The notes under the pieces: model-generated
What the model was told of the DNA's origin: nothing
Databases searched by the model: none
Seen by the model: only the letters and a program-made list of their open reading frames with translations
Shown: positions 1 through 8,714 of the stretch, piece by piece
How the letters are laid out: each line of letters starts with the position of its first letter
Numbering within the stretch: position 1 is the stretch's first letter
Origin: Aureispira sp. CCB-QB1
GTDB taxonomy: Bacteria; Bacteroidota; Bacteroidia; Chitinophagales; Saprospiraceae
DNA: 49,548 bases
Reading direction: 5' to 3'
Assembly (NCBI GenBank): GCA_945870185.1
Contig: CAMBRK010000026.1
Coordinates: 1-49,548, forward strand
Translations under genes and position numbers: made by a program

Positions 1-313
1 GAACCTAAATCGCTGTAAATCAGAATCCGCCGCGGCGGACTATTTTTCTTCTGTAACCGTAGCGGTGCTACGCTTTTCGAATCTAAATGGCTGATTTTTT
101 GCGATTTACGCTCTCACAATGAAGTTCCAATGCATAATTCAGGTTTAAAGGAGTAAATAAAATGAAACATTCTAGCAAAATTTATGGCAAAGCCATAGCA
201 ACACAGTGATGTAGGTGCAACCTACGCCGAACGGGGATGGGTACAAAGCTACTTCTTTTCATTTGGGTGCTTTGTCTTACCTAAATCACTGCCATATTGA
301 TGGTAAAATTTCA
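1..313. other. Noncoding end region with nested palindromes
   Basis: This stretch lies downstream of the minus-strand kor operon and holds no convincing gene. Positions 6-23 and 91-108 form an 18-bp imperfect inverted repeat with a central 3-bp mismatch (TAAATCGC...AAATCAG). Between the arms sit a perfect GC-rich palindrome CCGCCGCGGCGG (27-38) and a perfect hairpin CGTAGC-GGT-GCTACG (58-72). A 15-codon open frame (162-209) begins after AAAGGAG. The structure could be a terminator region, an extragenic palindromic repeat or the remains of a small mobile element; sequence left of the window is needed to decide. Confidence 0.5.
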
Positions 314-1366
314 TCACCTCAACCCTTCACAAATCTCCGCCAATATCTTACTCCCAGGACAAAGTTCCTTTTCGGTCAATTGATTGAGTGGCGTATCAGT
401 GGTATTGAGCAATTCGTTCAGTTCTACGCTTTCGGTATCTATAAAGAGTAAGCCTGTAAGGATTTCGTGTTTTTCGCGGGCTTTGTGCAATGCCGTCATG
501 ATAGACAATTTATCTTCAGGATCCCATTCAGGCGACAGTTTATTGAGTTTGATTATAGAGCCGTCGTGCATTTCTACCATTTTGACTTTGGTGTGATCAT
601 ACTCCGTCAAGATTTCTTCTTTGACCGGTACGAAGTCCAGGCTTGATAAAGTTTCGTTGTGCTCTCTGACGTAGTCGTAGGACTTGGTAGAGCCTTGATT
701 ATTGTTGAAAGTGACGCATGGAGAGACTACATTGATAAGTGCGAATCCAGAGTGGGAGAGGGCTGCCTTGATCAGTGGTGTCAATTGTACCTTGTCGCCA
801 CTAAAACTTTGAGCTACAAAAGTGGCCCCTAATTCAATGGATAAGGCACAAAGGTCGATACCTTCAAAAGAATTGACATGCCCGGATTTGGATATGGATC
901 CGTAATCTGCGGTGGCGGAGTCTTGTCCTTTGGTCAGACCATAGCAACCATTGTTCATGACGATATAGGTCATATTTAAGTTACGTCGTACTACGTGAGC
1001 AAATTGCCCCATTCCTATGGATGCCGTATCGCCATCGCCAGATACACCTAGGTATATCAGAGATCTATTGGCCAAATTGGCCCCTGTAGTTACGGATGGC
1101 ATCCGACCATGTACAGAGTTAAATCCGTGCGAATTGCTAAGGAAATAAGCGGGTGTTTTGGACGAACAACCTATCCCAGACATCTTGGCTACACGGTGCG
1201 GCTCGATATTCATTTCAAAACAGGCATCTATAATGGCAGCACTGATGGAGTCATGACCACATCCCGCACACAAGGTGGAAAGAGATCCTTCATATTCTTT
1301 GCGAGTATATCCTAGTTCGTTTTTCGGTAGTCTGGGATGGGCAAATTTAGGTTTGATATATGTCAT
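314..1366 (-). CDS. korB: 2-oxoacid:ferredoxin oxidoreductase, beta subunit (KorB-like)
   Basis: This 350-residue protein is the thiamine-diphosphate and 4Fe-4S subunit of a 2-oxoacid:ferredoxin oxidoreductase, most likely acting on 2-oxoglutarate. It would decarboxylate the oxoacid to the acyl-CoA and pass electrons to ferredoxin in the cytoplasm. Visible motifs are CAGCGH (Cys33, Cys36) and GIGCSSKTP (Cys67) as cluster ligands, a later SPCVTFN cysteine, and the ThDP motif starting GDGDTASIG and ending NN, followed by CYGLTKGQ. The start lies 6 bp behind the alpha-subunit stop, so the two are co-transcribed. Assignment to 2-oxoglutarate rather than pyruvate rests on the two-subunit alpha/beta layout and general similarity; substrate is inference. 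Confidence 0.9.
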   Translation of the reverse strand: MTYIKPKFAHPRLPKNELGYTRKEYEGSLSTLCAGCGHDSISAAIIDACFEMNIEPHRVAKMSGIGCSSKTPAYFLSNSHGFNSVHGRMPSVTTGANLANRSLIYLGVSGDGDTASIGMGQFAHVVRRNLNMTYIVMNNGCYGLTKGQDSATADYGSISKSGHVNSFEGIDLCALSIELGATFVAQSFSGDKVQLTPLIKAALSHSGFALINVVSPCVTFNNNQGSTKSYDYVREHNETLSSLDFVPVKEEILTEYDHTKVKMVEMHDGSIIKLNKLSPEWDPEDKLSIMTALHKAREKHEILTGLLFIDTESVELNELLNTTDTPLNQLTEKELCPGSKILAEICEGLR

Positions 1367-1372
1367 AATAGA

Positions 1373-3178
1373 TTAATTTGTAGGTCGGAACAAATGTTGG
1401 TGAATGTTTTTTAAGATAAAATCGGCTGTGATAGGTGTACCATCATAATTTAGCACTTTGATCAGCTTTTTAGGGTTGATCTCTAGTTCGTTGATTAATA
1501 GGCCTCTCATTTGCGCATCTCTATTTTGCTCGATGACGAATACTTTATCATATTGCTCGATAAATTGTGCTACTTCATCGCAGAATGGAAACGATAACAA
1601 TCTCATCGCATCGATAGGCGCACCTTCATTTTTTAGAATGTCGATGGCTTCTTCTGCAGCATGCATGGATGTACCATAAAATACAATGGCTGTATCTGAA
1701 TTTTTACCTTCTTGATAAAATTTTGGAGCAGGAATCATTTTTTTGGCTGTTTCCAACTTCCTGAGCAATCGATCCATAATTCTGACATAGGTAGGAGAAT
1801 CTTCGGAATAAACGGCATTTTCGTCATGCGAACTACCCCGCGTAAAGTATGATCCTTTGGTCGGATGTGTGGCCGGTATAGTTCTATAGGGTATGCCATC
1901 TCCATCTACGTCTCTGTATCTACCCCAAGATGGTAAGCTTTCTAGTTGTGCTGCTGTTAAAACTTTTCCTCTATTATATTTTCGGTTGTCATCCCATTGG
2001 AAAGGTGTGGTCATATGTTCATTCATACCCAAATCCAGATCAGACATCATGATGATAGGAGTCTGAAGCATTTCCGCGTAATCAAAGGCGTCTGCCATCA
2101 TTTCAAAACACTCAGTTGGTGTAGATGGGATCAATAATACATGCTTGGTATCTCCATGCGACGCATAAGCAGCTGAAATGAAGTCTGATTGTTGCGTTCT
2201 AGTAGGCATGCCTGTAGATGGTCCTGATCTTTGCACGTCCACCAAGACAACAGGTAATTCAGAGTAATAAGCTAAACCTAAAAATTCACTCATCAAGGAT
2301 ACACCAGGGCCGCTTGTCGCTGTAAAGGATCTAGCGCCATTCCAGTTGGCTCCGATGGCCATTCCGATAGCAGCCAATTCATCTTCCGCTTGTACGATAG
2401 CATAATTATTTTTTCCCGTAAGGGGATCTTTACGCAATTTTTTAGCATAATCTTCAAAAGCACTCACTAATGAAGTAGAAGGCGTAATCGGATACCAAGA
2501 TACGACTGAAGCACCACCATAAACCGCACCAAGACCTGCTGCACTATTGCCATCGATTAAGATCATATCACCTACTAAATCTCTGGTTTCTACATGAAAA
2601 TCCAACGGGTAGGTAAAATGATCTTTTACATAATCACTTCCCAGATGCAATGCTTTGACATTGGGTGCGATGAGTTTTTCTTTTCCTTGAAATTGCTCTG
2701 CAAAAAGTCCTTCGATAATGGAGGTGTAGATATTGAGTAATCTTGCTATTGCTCCTACGTATACGATGTTTTTAAACAGTTGTTTTTGCCTTGGATCAGT
2801 AAATTCTCTGTTGCAAATCTCCATGAGTGGTACTCCGATAAAGTGGATGTCTTCTCTCAGAAATTCATCATGCAGTGGTTTGGTACTATCATACAAAAAG
2901 TAACCACCTGATTTTATACTGGCTATGTCTTTTTTGAAACTTTGCGGATTGACGCTGACCATCAAGTCTATACCTTCTTTGCGTCCAAGGTATCCTTTTT
3001 CGCTGACGCGTACTTCGTACCATGTAGGTAAGCCCTGTATATTGGAAGGAAATATATTTTTGGCAGAAACGGGAACGCCCATTCTGAATACTGATTTGGC
3101 AAACAGATAATTGGCACTCGCTGATCCGGTACCATTAACGTTTGCAAATCTTACCACGAAATCATTTACTCTACTCAT
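1373..3178 (-). CDS. korA: 2-oxoacid:ferredoxin oxidoreductase, fused gamma-alpha subunit (KorA-like)
   Basis: This protein of about 601 residues pairs with the beta subunit downstream. Residues from about 1 to 190 match the gamma domain (VRFANVNGTGSASANYLF; MVSVNPQSF), and the rest is the alpha domain (SWYPITPSTSLVSAFEDY; ATSGPGVSLMSEFLGLAYY; QRSGPSTGMPTRTQQSD). Gamma-alpha fusion is usual for KorA of aerobic bacteria. I chose the ATG at 3178 because it overlaps the upstream stop as ATGA, a translational-coupling arrangement; an in-frame codon at 3187 would add three residues. It would bind CoA and the 2-oxoacid at the interface with KorB. Family is clear; substrate is inferred. Confidence 0.9.
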   Translation of the reverse strand: MSRVNDFVVRFANVNGTGSASANYLFAKSVFRMGVPVSAKNIFPSNIQGLPTWYEVRVSEKGYLGRKEGIDLMVSVNPQSFKKDIASIKSGGYFLYDSTKPLHDEFLREDIHFIGVPLMEICNREFTDPRQKQLFKNIVYVGAIARLLNIYTSIIEGLFAEQFQGKEKLIAPNVKALHLGSDYVKDHFTYPLDFHVETRDLVGDMILIDGNSAAGLGAVYGGASVVSWYPITPSTSLVSAFEDYAKKLRKDPLTGKNNYAIVQAEDELAAIGMAIGANWNGARSFTATSGPGVSLMSEFLGLAYYSELPVVLVDVQRSGPSTGMPTRTQQSDFISAAYASHGDTKHVLLIPSTPTECFEMMADAFDYAEMLQTPIIMMSDLDLGMNEHMTTPFQWDDNRKYNRGKVLTAAQLESLPSWGRYRDVDGDGIPYRTIPATHPTKGSYFTRGSSHDENAVYSEDSPTYVRIMDRLLRKLETAKKMIPAPKFYQEGKNSDTAIVFYGTSMHAAEEAIDILKNEGAPIDAMRLLSFPFCDEVAQFIEQYDKVFVIEQNRDAQMRGLLINELEINPKKLIKVLNYDGTPITADFILKNIHQHLFRPTN

Positions 3179-4959
3179 GCGTAACAAAGATGACCTGCCT
3201 TGGCAGTATTATACAAATATTGTTTCATATCCCACGCTGCCGTCGGACAACGCTCAGCACAAAGACCGCAGTGAAGGCACATATCTTCGTCCTTTACCAT
3301 AACTCTTCCTGTTTTTAATGTATCAGAGACCAATAAATCTTGCTCCAAATTTACGGCGGGAACTAAAAGTTTCATTCTCAATGTTTGTTCATCGTCTTCA
3401 TTGGTAGTAAAGGTGATACAGTTGGTAGGGCATATATCCATACAAGCATCGCACTCTATACATTTATTTTCTGTAAAAACGGTTTGTACATCACAGTTTA
3501 AGCATCTTTGGGCTTCTCTGAATGCTGTTTTCAAGTCAAACCCAAGTTCTACTTCTTTTTTGCGATCTCTAAGCGTCTCCGCTTTATCTGCCTGAGGTAC
3601 CGCATATCTGAGGTCGGTGGTCACATCATTATCATAGGCCCACTCATGGATACCCATTTTAGACTCAAACATTTTGACATCTGGTGCAGGACGGTCATTG
3701 ATATCATCACCCTGACAGTACGCGTGGATAGATATAGCCGCCTGATGACCTTGGGCTACTGCTGTGATAACATTCTTCGGTCCTAGTGCTGCATCACCAC
3801 CAAAAAATACATTGGGTCTAGTCGATACGAACGTGGTTTCATCGACTACGGGCATATCCCATTCATTGAAATCTATACCTAAATCACGCTCTATCCACTC
3901 AAATCTGTTTTCCTGGCCTATCGCTATGATGACATCATCTGCCGGGAAAAATACATCAGGTTCGCCCGTAGGCAATAATTTTCTGCGACCATCTATATAC
4001 TCCGCTTTCACTTTTTCGAAGTACATCCCGATGAGTTTGCCATTTTCTACGACATAACTTTTCGGAACATGATTGTCAATGATCGGAATATCTTCATGCT
4101 GTGCGTCTTCTTTTTCCCATGGAGATGCTTTCATTTCCGAAAATGGGCTTCTTACGACGACTTTGACATCATCACCACCAAGACGACGTGACGTACGGCA
4201 ACAATCCATAGCCGTATTGCCACCACCTAGTACGATGACATTTTTTCCTATTTTGTCCGTATGTTCAAAGGCCACACTAGCGAGCCATTCGATACCTATA
4301 TGAATATTGGCTTTACCTTCTTCACGGCCTAGTAATATGAGGTCTTTGCCACGCGGTGCTCCAGTACCTACGAATACAGCATCATAATGATTATCCAGTA
4401 CACTTTTCAGACTGGTTACATACGTATTGAAATGGGTATGTACATCCATATTGAGTATGAAATCCACTTCTTGGTCTAGGACTTCAGCCGGCAATCTGAA
4501 AGATGGTATCTGACTACGCATCATGCCGCCACCTTTGTTTTGATTGTCATAAACATGCAACTCGTAACCAAGCGGAGCCAAATCCCGAGCAACAGATAAT
4601 GCTGCAGGTCCTGCACCGATTAGGGCTATTTTTTTACCATTCTTTATTTTGGGAACATCGGGAAGGAGATGACTAATATCATCCTTAAAATCTGCTGCTA
4701 CACGCTTCAATCTGCATATGGCTACAGGTTCTTCTTCCACACGACCACGTCGACAAGCTGGTTCACAAGGGCGATCGCAAGTACGCCCGAGTATACCTGG
4801 GAAAACATTGGACTCCCAATTGACCATATAAGCCTCGGTATATTTACCTGCCGCTATGAGTCTAATGTACTGTGGTACAGGTGTATGCGCAGGACAAGCA
4901 TACTGGCAATCCACTACTTTGTGATAGTATTCCGGATCTTTATAATCGGTAGGTTGCAT
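3175..4959 (-). CDS. GltD-like FAD/NAD(P) oxidoreductase with N- and C-terminal Fe-S domains
   Basis: This 594-residue flavoprotein resembles the small subunit of glutamate synthase and NfnB. The N-terminal Fe-S region carries Cys18, Cys22, Cys61, Cys65 and Cys69. An FAD-binding motif (ALIGAGPAALSVARDLA) and an NAD(P)-binding motif (VIVLGGGNTAMDCCR) follow. The last ~100 residues form a two-cluster ferredoxin domain (CIECDACMDICPTNC; CLHCGLCAERCP). It is the first gene of the kor operon and overlaps korA by ATGA. No glutamate synthase large subunit lies nearby. The likely role is to pass electrons between the oxidoreductase's ferredoxin pool and NAD(P)H, or to serve as its ferredoxin-bearing partner; that role is inference from context. 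Confidence 0.85.
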   Translation of the reverse strand: MQPTDYKDPEYYHKVVDCQYACPAHTPVPQYIRLIAAGKYTEAYMVNWESNVFPGILGRTCDRPCEPACRRGRVEEEPVAICRLKRVAADFKDDISHLLPDVPKIKNGKKIALIGAGPAALSVARDLAPLGYELHVYDNQNKGGGMMRSQIPSFRLPAEVLDQEVDFILNMDVHTHFNTYVTSLKSVLDNHYDAVFVGTGAPRGKDLILLGREEGKANIHIGIEWLASVAFEHTDKIGKNVIVLGGGNTAMDCCRTSRRLGGDDVKVVVRSPFSEMKASPWEKEDAQHEDIPIIDNHVPKSYVVENGKLIGMYFEKVKAEYIDGRRKLLPTGEPDVFFPADDVIIAIGQENRFEWIERDLGIDFNEWDMPVVDETTFVSTRPNVFFGGDAALGPKNVITAVAQGHQAAISIHAYCQGDDINDRPAPDVKMFESKMGIHEWAYDNDVTTDLRYAVPQADKAETLRDRKKEVELGFDLKTAFREAQRCLNCDVQTVFTENKCIECDACMDICPTNCITFTTNEDDEQTLRMKLLVPAVNLEQDLLVSDTLKTGRVMVKDEDMCLHCGLCAERCPTAAWDMKQYLYNTAKAGHLCYA

Positions 4960-4991
4960 AATACATTTTTAAAAGCTTTATTATTATTAGG

Positions 4992-4999
4992 CAAATTTA
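4992..4999 (-). promoter_or_regulatory. Candidate -7 element of the kor operon promoter
   Basis: On the minus strand the sequence reads TAAATTTG, an exact match to the Bacteroidota primary-sigma -7 box TAnnTTTG. Transcription starting a few bases downstream would give a leader of about 25 nt before the GltD-like gene. No clear -33 TTG is seen at the expected distance. Confidence 0.45.
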
Positions 5000-5161
5000 T
5001 TGCAATAATTGAATCTCTGAAATATTTTTCGTAATTAATTGAAAAGAAAATTTAGATCCTTAAAATTGGTAAATAGCAAGAATAAATATTTTTAAGGTGT
5101 GTGTGACATAGAATATCTTCCATGATGATATCAATCATGTAACTGAAACCCAATAATCCTT

Positions 5162-5169
5162 TAAATTTG
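5162..5169 (+). promoter_or_regulatory. Candidate -7 element upstream of the CBS-domain gene
   Basis: TAAATTTG matches the Bacteroidota -7 consensus TAnnTTTG and lies 40 bp before the CBS gene start, giving a predicted leader of about 35 nt. It is divergent from the equivalent kor box about 165 bp away. A -33 box is not evident. Confidence 0.45.
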
Positions 5170-5209
5170 TATCGAAATCATTGATCGTTTTAATTTTAAA
5201 CAGATAATC

Positions 5210-5668
5210 ATGAATACACTCGAATTGTTAGGTGTAAGAGTTAAAGAAGTGATGACCACTCAACTCATAACTGTGCGCCCCGATACTATATTGAAAGAGG
5301 TCAAACATATTTTTGATAAGGAAAATATACACCACATTCCTGTCACTACAGAACAGGGTATTTTTTTGGGTATCATATCTAAGGCTGATTTGATTCTGCT
5401 TTTTGATTGGGGTACCAAGCTTAATCTTCCTGCAAGTCTAAGGAAAAATACTTTTTTACTGACTTCAAACTTAGCCAAAGATATCATGGAGACCAGTGTT
5501 TTTAAGATTGATACTGAAGATAGTATACAAAAATGTGTTCAGATATTTCGGGAAAACTATTTTCATGCACTACCCGTAGTGGATCATTCCAATGTTTTGC
5601 GAGGCATTTTGACCACTTATGATTTGATGATTTTGGCTTATACCGAAAAAGCTCAATTACATGCATAA
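5210..5668 (+). CDS. Two-CBS-domain protein
   Basis: This 152-residue cytoplasmic protein consists almost entirely of a tandem CBS pair. The first repeat begins at KEVMTTQLITVRPDTILKE (about residues 12-30) and the second at DIMETSVFKIDTEDSIQ, each ending in a strand-helix of the type GIISKADLILL or GILTTYDLMIL. CBS pairs bind adenosine nucleotides and usually regulate attached or partner proteins. No catalytic domain is attached, so it probably acts as a stand-alone energy or nucleotide sensor. The gene is followed after 45 bp by a small uncharacterised gene on the same strand, suggesting a two-gene unit. The ligand and partner are unknown. Confidence 0.85.
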   Translation: MNTLELLGVRVKEVMTTQLITVRPDTILKEVKHIFDKENIHHIPVTTEQGIFLGIISKADLILLFDWGTKLNLPASLRKNTFLLTSNLAKDIMETSVFKIDTEDSIQKCVQIFRENYFHALPVVDHSNVLRGILTTYDLMILAYTEKAQLHA

Positions 5669-5713
5669 ATAGTGATATTCGTTCTACCTTTTTAACTTAT
5701 TTTTAATAAATCA

Positions 5714-6121
5714 ATGATCATGAAAGTATCGGCATCTACTACAATTCAAAATGTACTGGATCAATTTTGTCTACAATTCCCTTATTTAAAATTAGAGTTT
5801 TACACTAAACCCCATGTACATGGGCAAGGATCGTCTGTAGCTGAGCAGATTCAACATACTACTTTACTCCAGGAAGTCAATCCAAACTTGAACGAATTGG
5901 AATTTGTACTCAGTGAAGACATGACCGTTGCGGATTTTGAAAATTTGATGGAGCAGGAGTTTAAACTTCACGTGCAAGTTTTCAGAAAATCTAATGCAAT
6001 TTGGTTGCAAACTTCTGCTACGGACTCTTGGACTTTGGGCAAACAAAATGGTAAAGGACAAAGATCCACTGTTGATTATGATATTGATCCCATAGATATC
6101 ACTGATTTTGATCTGGAGTAG
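5714..6121 (+). CDS. Uncharacterised small protein downstream of the CBS gene
   Basis: I do not recognise this 135-residue protein. It has no signal peptide or membrane segment, so it is probably cytoplasmic. The middle alternates short strands and helices, with LNELEFVLSEDMTVADFENLMEQEF resembling a small alpha/beta fold. It ends with an aspartate-rich tail (DYDIDPIDITDFDLE), and a basic, glycine-containing stretch (GKQNGKGQR) precedes it. The start could be the ATG at 5714 or the one two codons later at 5720. Its closeness to the CBS gene suggests a shared job, but this is only inference. Coding status is supported by length, orientation and ordinary codon use. Confidence 0.7.
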   Translation: MIMKVSASTTIQNVLDQFCLQFPYLKLEFYTKPHVHGQGSSVAEQIQHTTLLQEVNPNLNELEFVLSEDMTVADFENLMEQEFKLHVQVFRKSNAIWLQTSATDSWTLGKQNGKGQRSTVDYDIDPIDITDFDLE

Positions 6122-6294
6122 CAGAAAAAAAATATGCAACTTTACACTATGAGGTCAAATTTGAATGAAAATGTTTTTAGTACACCAATCCGTATTTTAT
6201 GAAAATAATGCTCAAAGTCTCATAAACATTATAATTTATTGACTTAAATTTTATTTTTTGCTGTATCATTGCATCTTTTTTAATAAAGACGGTA

Positions 6295-8682
6295 ATGGTT
6301 ACATTAAGAAGATTTTTAGTGTTTATATTGTGTATTTGCTTTTCATCATTGATAGGTCAAAATGTTTTAGAAAAGTATTCAAAAGTAAAAGTCAATATTC
6401 AGCATAAATCGATTAGTGAATTATCACTAGCGGGCATAGAAACAGATCATGGATTTTTTGTTGATGGGAGATACTTCATCAGTGATTTTTCGCAGTCAGA
6501 GCAGAGACTGATTGCATCATTGGGTTTCGACCAAGAAGTCTTGATCGACGACCTCCACGCATACTATGCGAACACCAATAGACCATCAGAAATAAAAACT
6601 GACCAAGTTCATAGAAATACTAATTGTCAGGGCACCAATGTTCCTGAATATAATTTCAAAACGCCTGCCAACTACAAAACGGGTTCTATGGGCGGCTATT
6701 TTACTTACCAAGAAATGTTTGAGCATTTGGATAGTATGCATGCCAAATTTCCACAATTAATTTCGAAGATTACGCCTATCGGTGACTTTAAAACGATACA
6801 GGGAAGACCTATACAATTTCTAAAGCTTTCGGATAATGTGTCTCAAGAAGAACAAAATGAACCGAAGGTATTATATACAGCGTTGCATCACGCTCGCGAA
6901 CCCAATAGTTTGTCACAAATGATTTTTTACTTATGGTATCTGCTAGAAAACTACGGAACAGAACCTGCGGTGACCAAGATAGTCAATGAGACACAAATGT
7001 ATTTTATACCTTGTGTAAATCCTGATGGCTATGTTCAAAATCAGACTACAAACCCATTGGGAGGAGGACTTTGGCGCAAAAACATGTGGATAGACGAAAA
7101 TAATGCCCTAAAAGGTGTGGACCTGAACAGAAATTATGGTTATTTTTGGGGTGTTGACAATCAAGGCTCTTCCAATAATCCCAACTCCAATACGTTCAGA
7201 GGTCCTGCTGCTTTTTCGGAACCGGAGACACAAGCTGTTAGACAACTTTGTTTGCAGCACGATTTTAAAATTGCTCAAAACTACCATACTTTTGGAAATC
7301 TTTTGGTTCACCCTTGGGGTTACAATGATGAACCTACCAGTGAAGATGTTATTTTCAAAGCTTTAGGAAATGTGATGAATCGTGAAAATAACTTTTTAAT
7401 GGGTACGGGAACAGAAACCGTTGGGTATGTGGTAAACGGTTGCAGTGATGACTGGATGTATGGTGAAAAAGGAGAAAAGAAACCGATTTTTTCTTACACT
7501 CCTGAAGTCGGACCATCATTTTGGCCACCAGCTCAGGATATTGATTTTCTCAATAAATCTACAATGTGGATGAATATAGCAACCGCATGGCTAACATTAT
7601 CTTATATCTCCTCTGCTGAAGCGGAAAATGATTTTTACTTATACAAGGGTAATAATTCGATCCACATCAAGTCTACTAATGCGGGCTTACAAACCGGCCA
7701 AGCGTTGCTTACATTAAAGTCCAAAACAATCGGGGTGACAATCACCAACCCAACTCGTACATTAACACTAAAATCCATCGAATCTCAAGATATAGCGTTT
7801 GATTTGGTTGTAGATCCTAATGAAGAAGTAAAAGATATTAACCTAGTCTTGGAAACCAATAATGCTGGTGTAACAACAGAAATGGAAATAAATAAATATT
7901 GGCTCAATAAGCCACAAATAAGTATATATAAAAATGACTTTTCCACACTTAATGCTATAAATAATCAAAATTGGGGATTGTCTGCAAAAGAGTATTTTTC
8001 ACCACCATCAAGTATTACGGATTCACCTGATGGCAATTATCCGGATAAATTTAAGGCTGAATTTAAGTTAGCGCCCTTTAGCTTAGAAAGTGCAGAAAAT
8101 GCTTTATTAACATTTTATGCCAAGTGGGACATAGAGAATAATTACGATTATGTTCAAGTATTGGCTTCATCCGATAATGTTGATTTCAGGCCATTGTGCG
8201 GTAAATATACCAATATAGGTACCAATGACCAAATATTTGGTAGTCAGTTATATGATGGTGTGAAATCTGATTGGGTGAAAGAAGAAATGTCTCTTGAAGA
8301 TTTTGTAAATCAAAAACAAGTTTGGATTAAAGTGATTATCAAAACTGATGATTTTAGTAATAAGGATGGTTTTTATATGGATGATTTGGAAATCAAAGTA
8401 ACTGATAAAATCAATAGCATAAAGGATTCATCCAATAATCAATTTACCATTACGCCTTCTTTGATTTCCTCTGATGGTGAAGTTTCTATTCAGGGCACCA
8501 AAGACCTGTTTTCAACGACAGCTTTACTATATGATATGAATGGAACACTGATAGGTTTACAAGATATTTTTAACGGCAAGATGATCTTAAAACCATTTCA
8601 ACTGAAAAGTGGGCTTTATATCATCCAATTAGTAAAAGATGGAGTTATGATGGGCGTATCAAAAATTATGGTGCAGGAGTAA
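6295..8682 (+). CDS. Secreted M14 zinc carboxypeptidase with T9SS C-terminal domain
   Basis: This 795-residue protein starts with a signal peptide (LRRFLVFILCICFSSLIGQ). The M14 metallocarboxypeptidase domain follows from about residue 130 to 440. It holds the zinc motif HxxE (His199-Ala-Arg-Glu202), the substrate-binding DLNRNYGYFWG, a third-ligand candidate NYHTFGN, and the catalytic-glutamate motif YTPEVGPSFWP. After a beta-sandwich linker comes a region ending GFYMDDLEIKV, typical of MAM/immune-inhibitor-A-like domains. The last ~75 residues (LLYDMNGTLIG...SGLYIIQLVKDG) form a type-A T9SS sorting domain. It should be exported through T9SS and remove C-terminal residues from peptides outside the cell. 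Substrate specificity is not readable here. Confidence 0.9.
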   Translation: MVTLRRFLVFILCICFSSLIGQNVLEKYSKVKVNIQHKSISELSLAGIETDHGFFVDGRYFISDFSQSEQRLIASLGFDQEVLIDDLHAYYANTNRPSEIKTDQVHRNTNCQGTNVPEYNFKTPANYKTGSMGGYFTYQEMFEHLDSMHAKFPQLISKITPIGDFKTIQGRPIQFLKLSDNVSQEEQNEPKVLYTALHHAREPNSLSQMIFYLWYLLENYGTEPAVTKIVNETQMYFIPCVNPDGYVQNQTTNPLGGGLWRKNMWIDENNALKGVDLNRNYGYFWGVDNQGSSNNPNSNTFRGPAAFSEPETQAVRQLCLQHDFKIAQNYHTFGNLLVHPWGYNDEPTSEDVIFKALGNVMNRENNFLMGTGTETVGYVVNGCSDDWMYGEKGEKKPIFSYTPEVGPSFWPPAQDIDFLNKSTMWMNIATAWLTLSYISSAEAENDFYLYKGNNSIHIKSTNAGLQTGQALLTLKSKTIGVTITNPTRTLTLKSIESQDIAFDLVVDPNEEVKDINLVLETNNAGVTTEMEINKYWLNKPQISIYKNDFSTLNAINNQNWGLSAKEYFSPPSSITDSPDGNYPDKFKAEFKLAPFSLESAENALLTFYAKWDIENNYDYVQVLASSDNVDFRPLCGKYTNIGTNDQIFGSQLYDGVKSDWVKEEMSLEDFVNQKQVWIKVIIKTDDFSNKDGFYMDDLEIKVTDKINSIKDSSNNQFTITPSLISSDGEVSIQGTKDLFSTTALLYDMNGTLIGLQDIFNGKMILKPFQLKSGLYIIQLVKDGVMMGVSKIMVQE

Positions 8683-8714
8683 ATTTGTTTTGTAGTCAGA
8701 CTGTGGATATGCCA

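Noticed and set aside
215-451. 78-codon plus-strand frame at the left end
   Set aside because: It runs into the antisense of the korB end and has no domain or upstream signals.
4669-5034. 121-codon plus-strand frame over the start of the GltD-like gene
   Set aside because: Most of it is antisense to the conserved Fe-S region, and the remainder is noncoding. Its product has no motif or signal.
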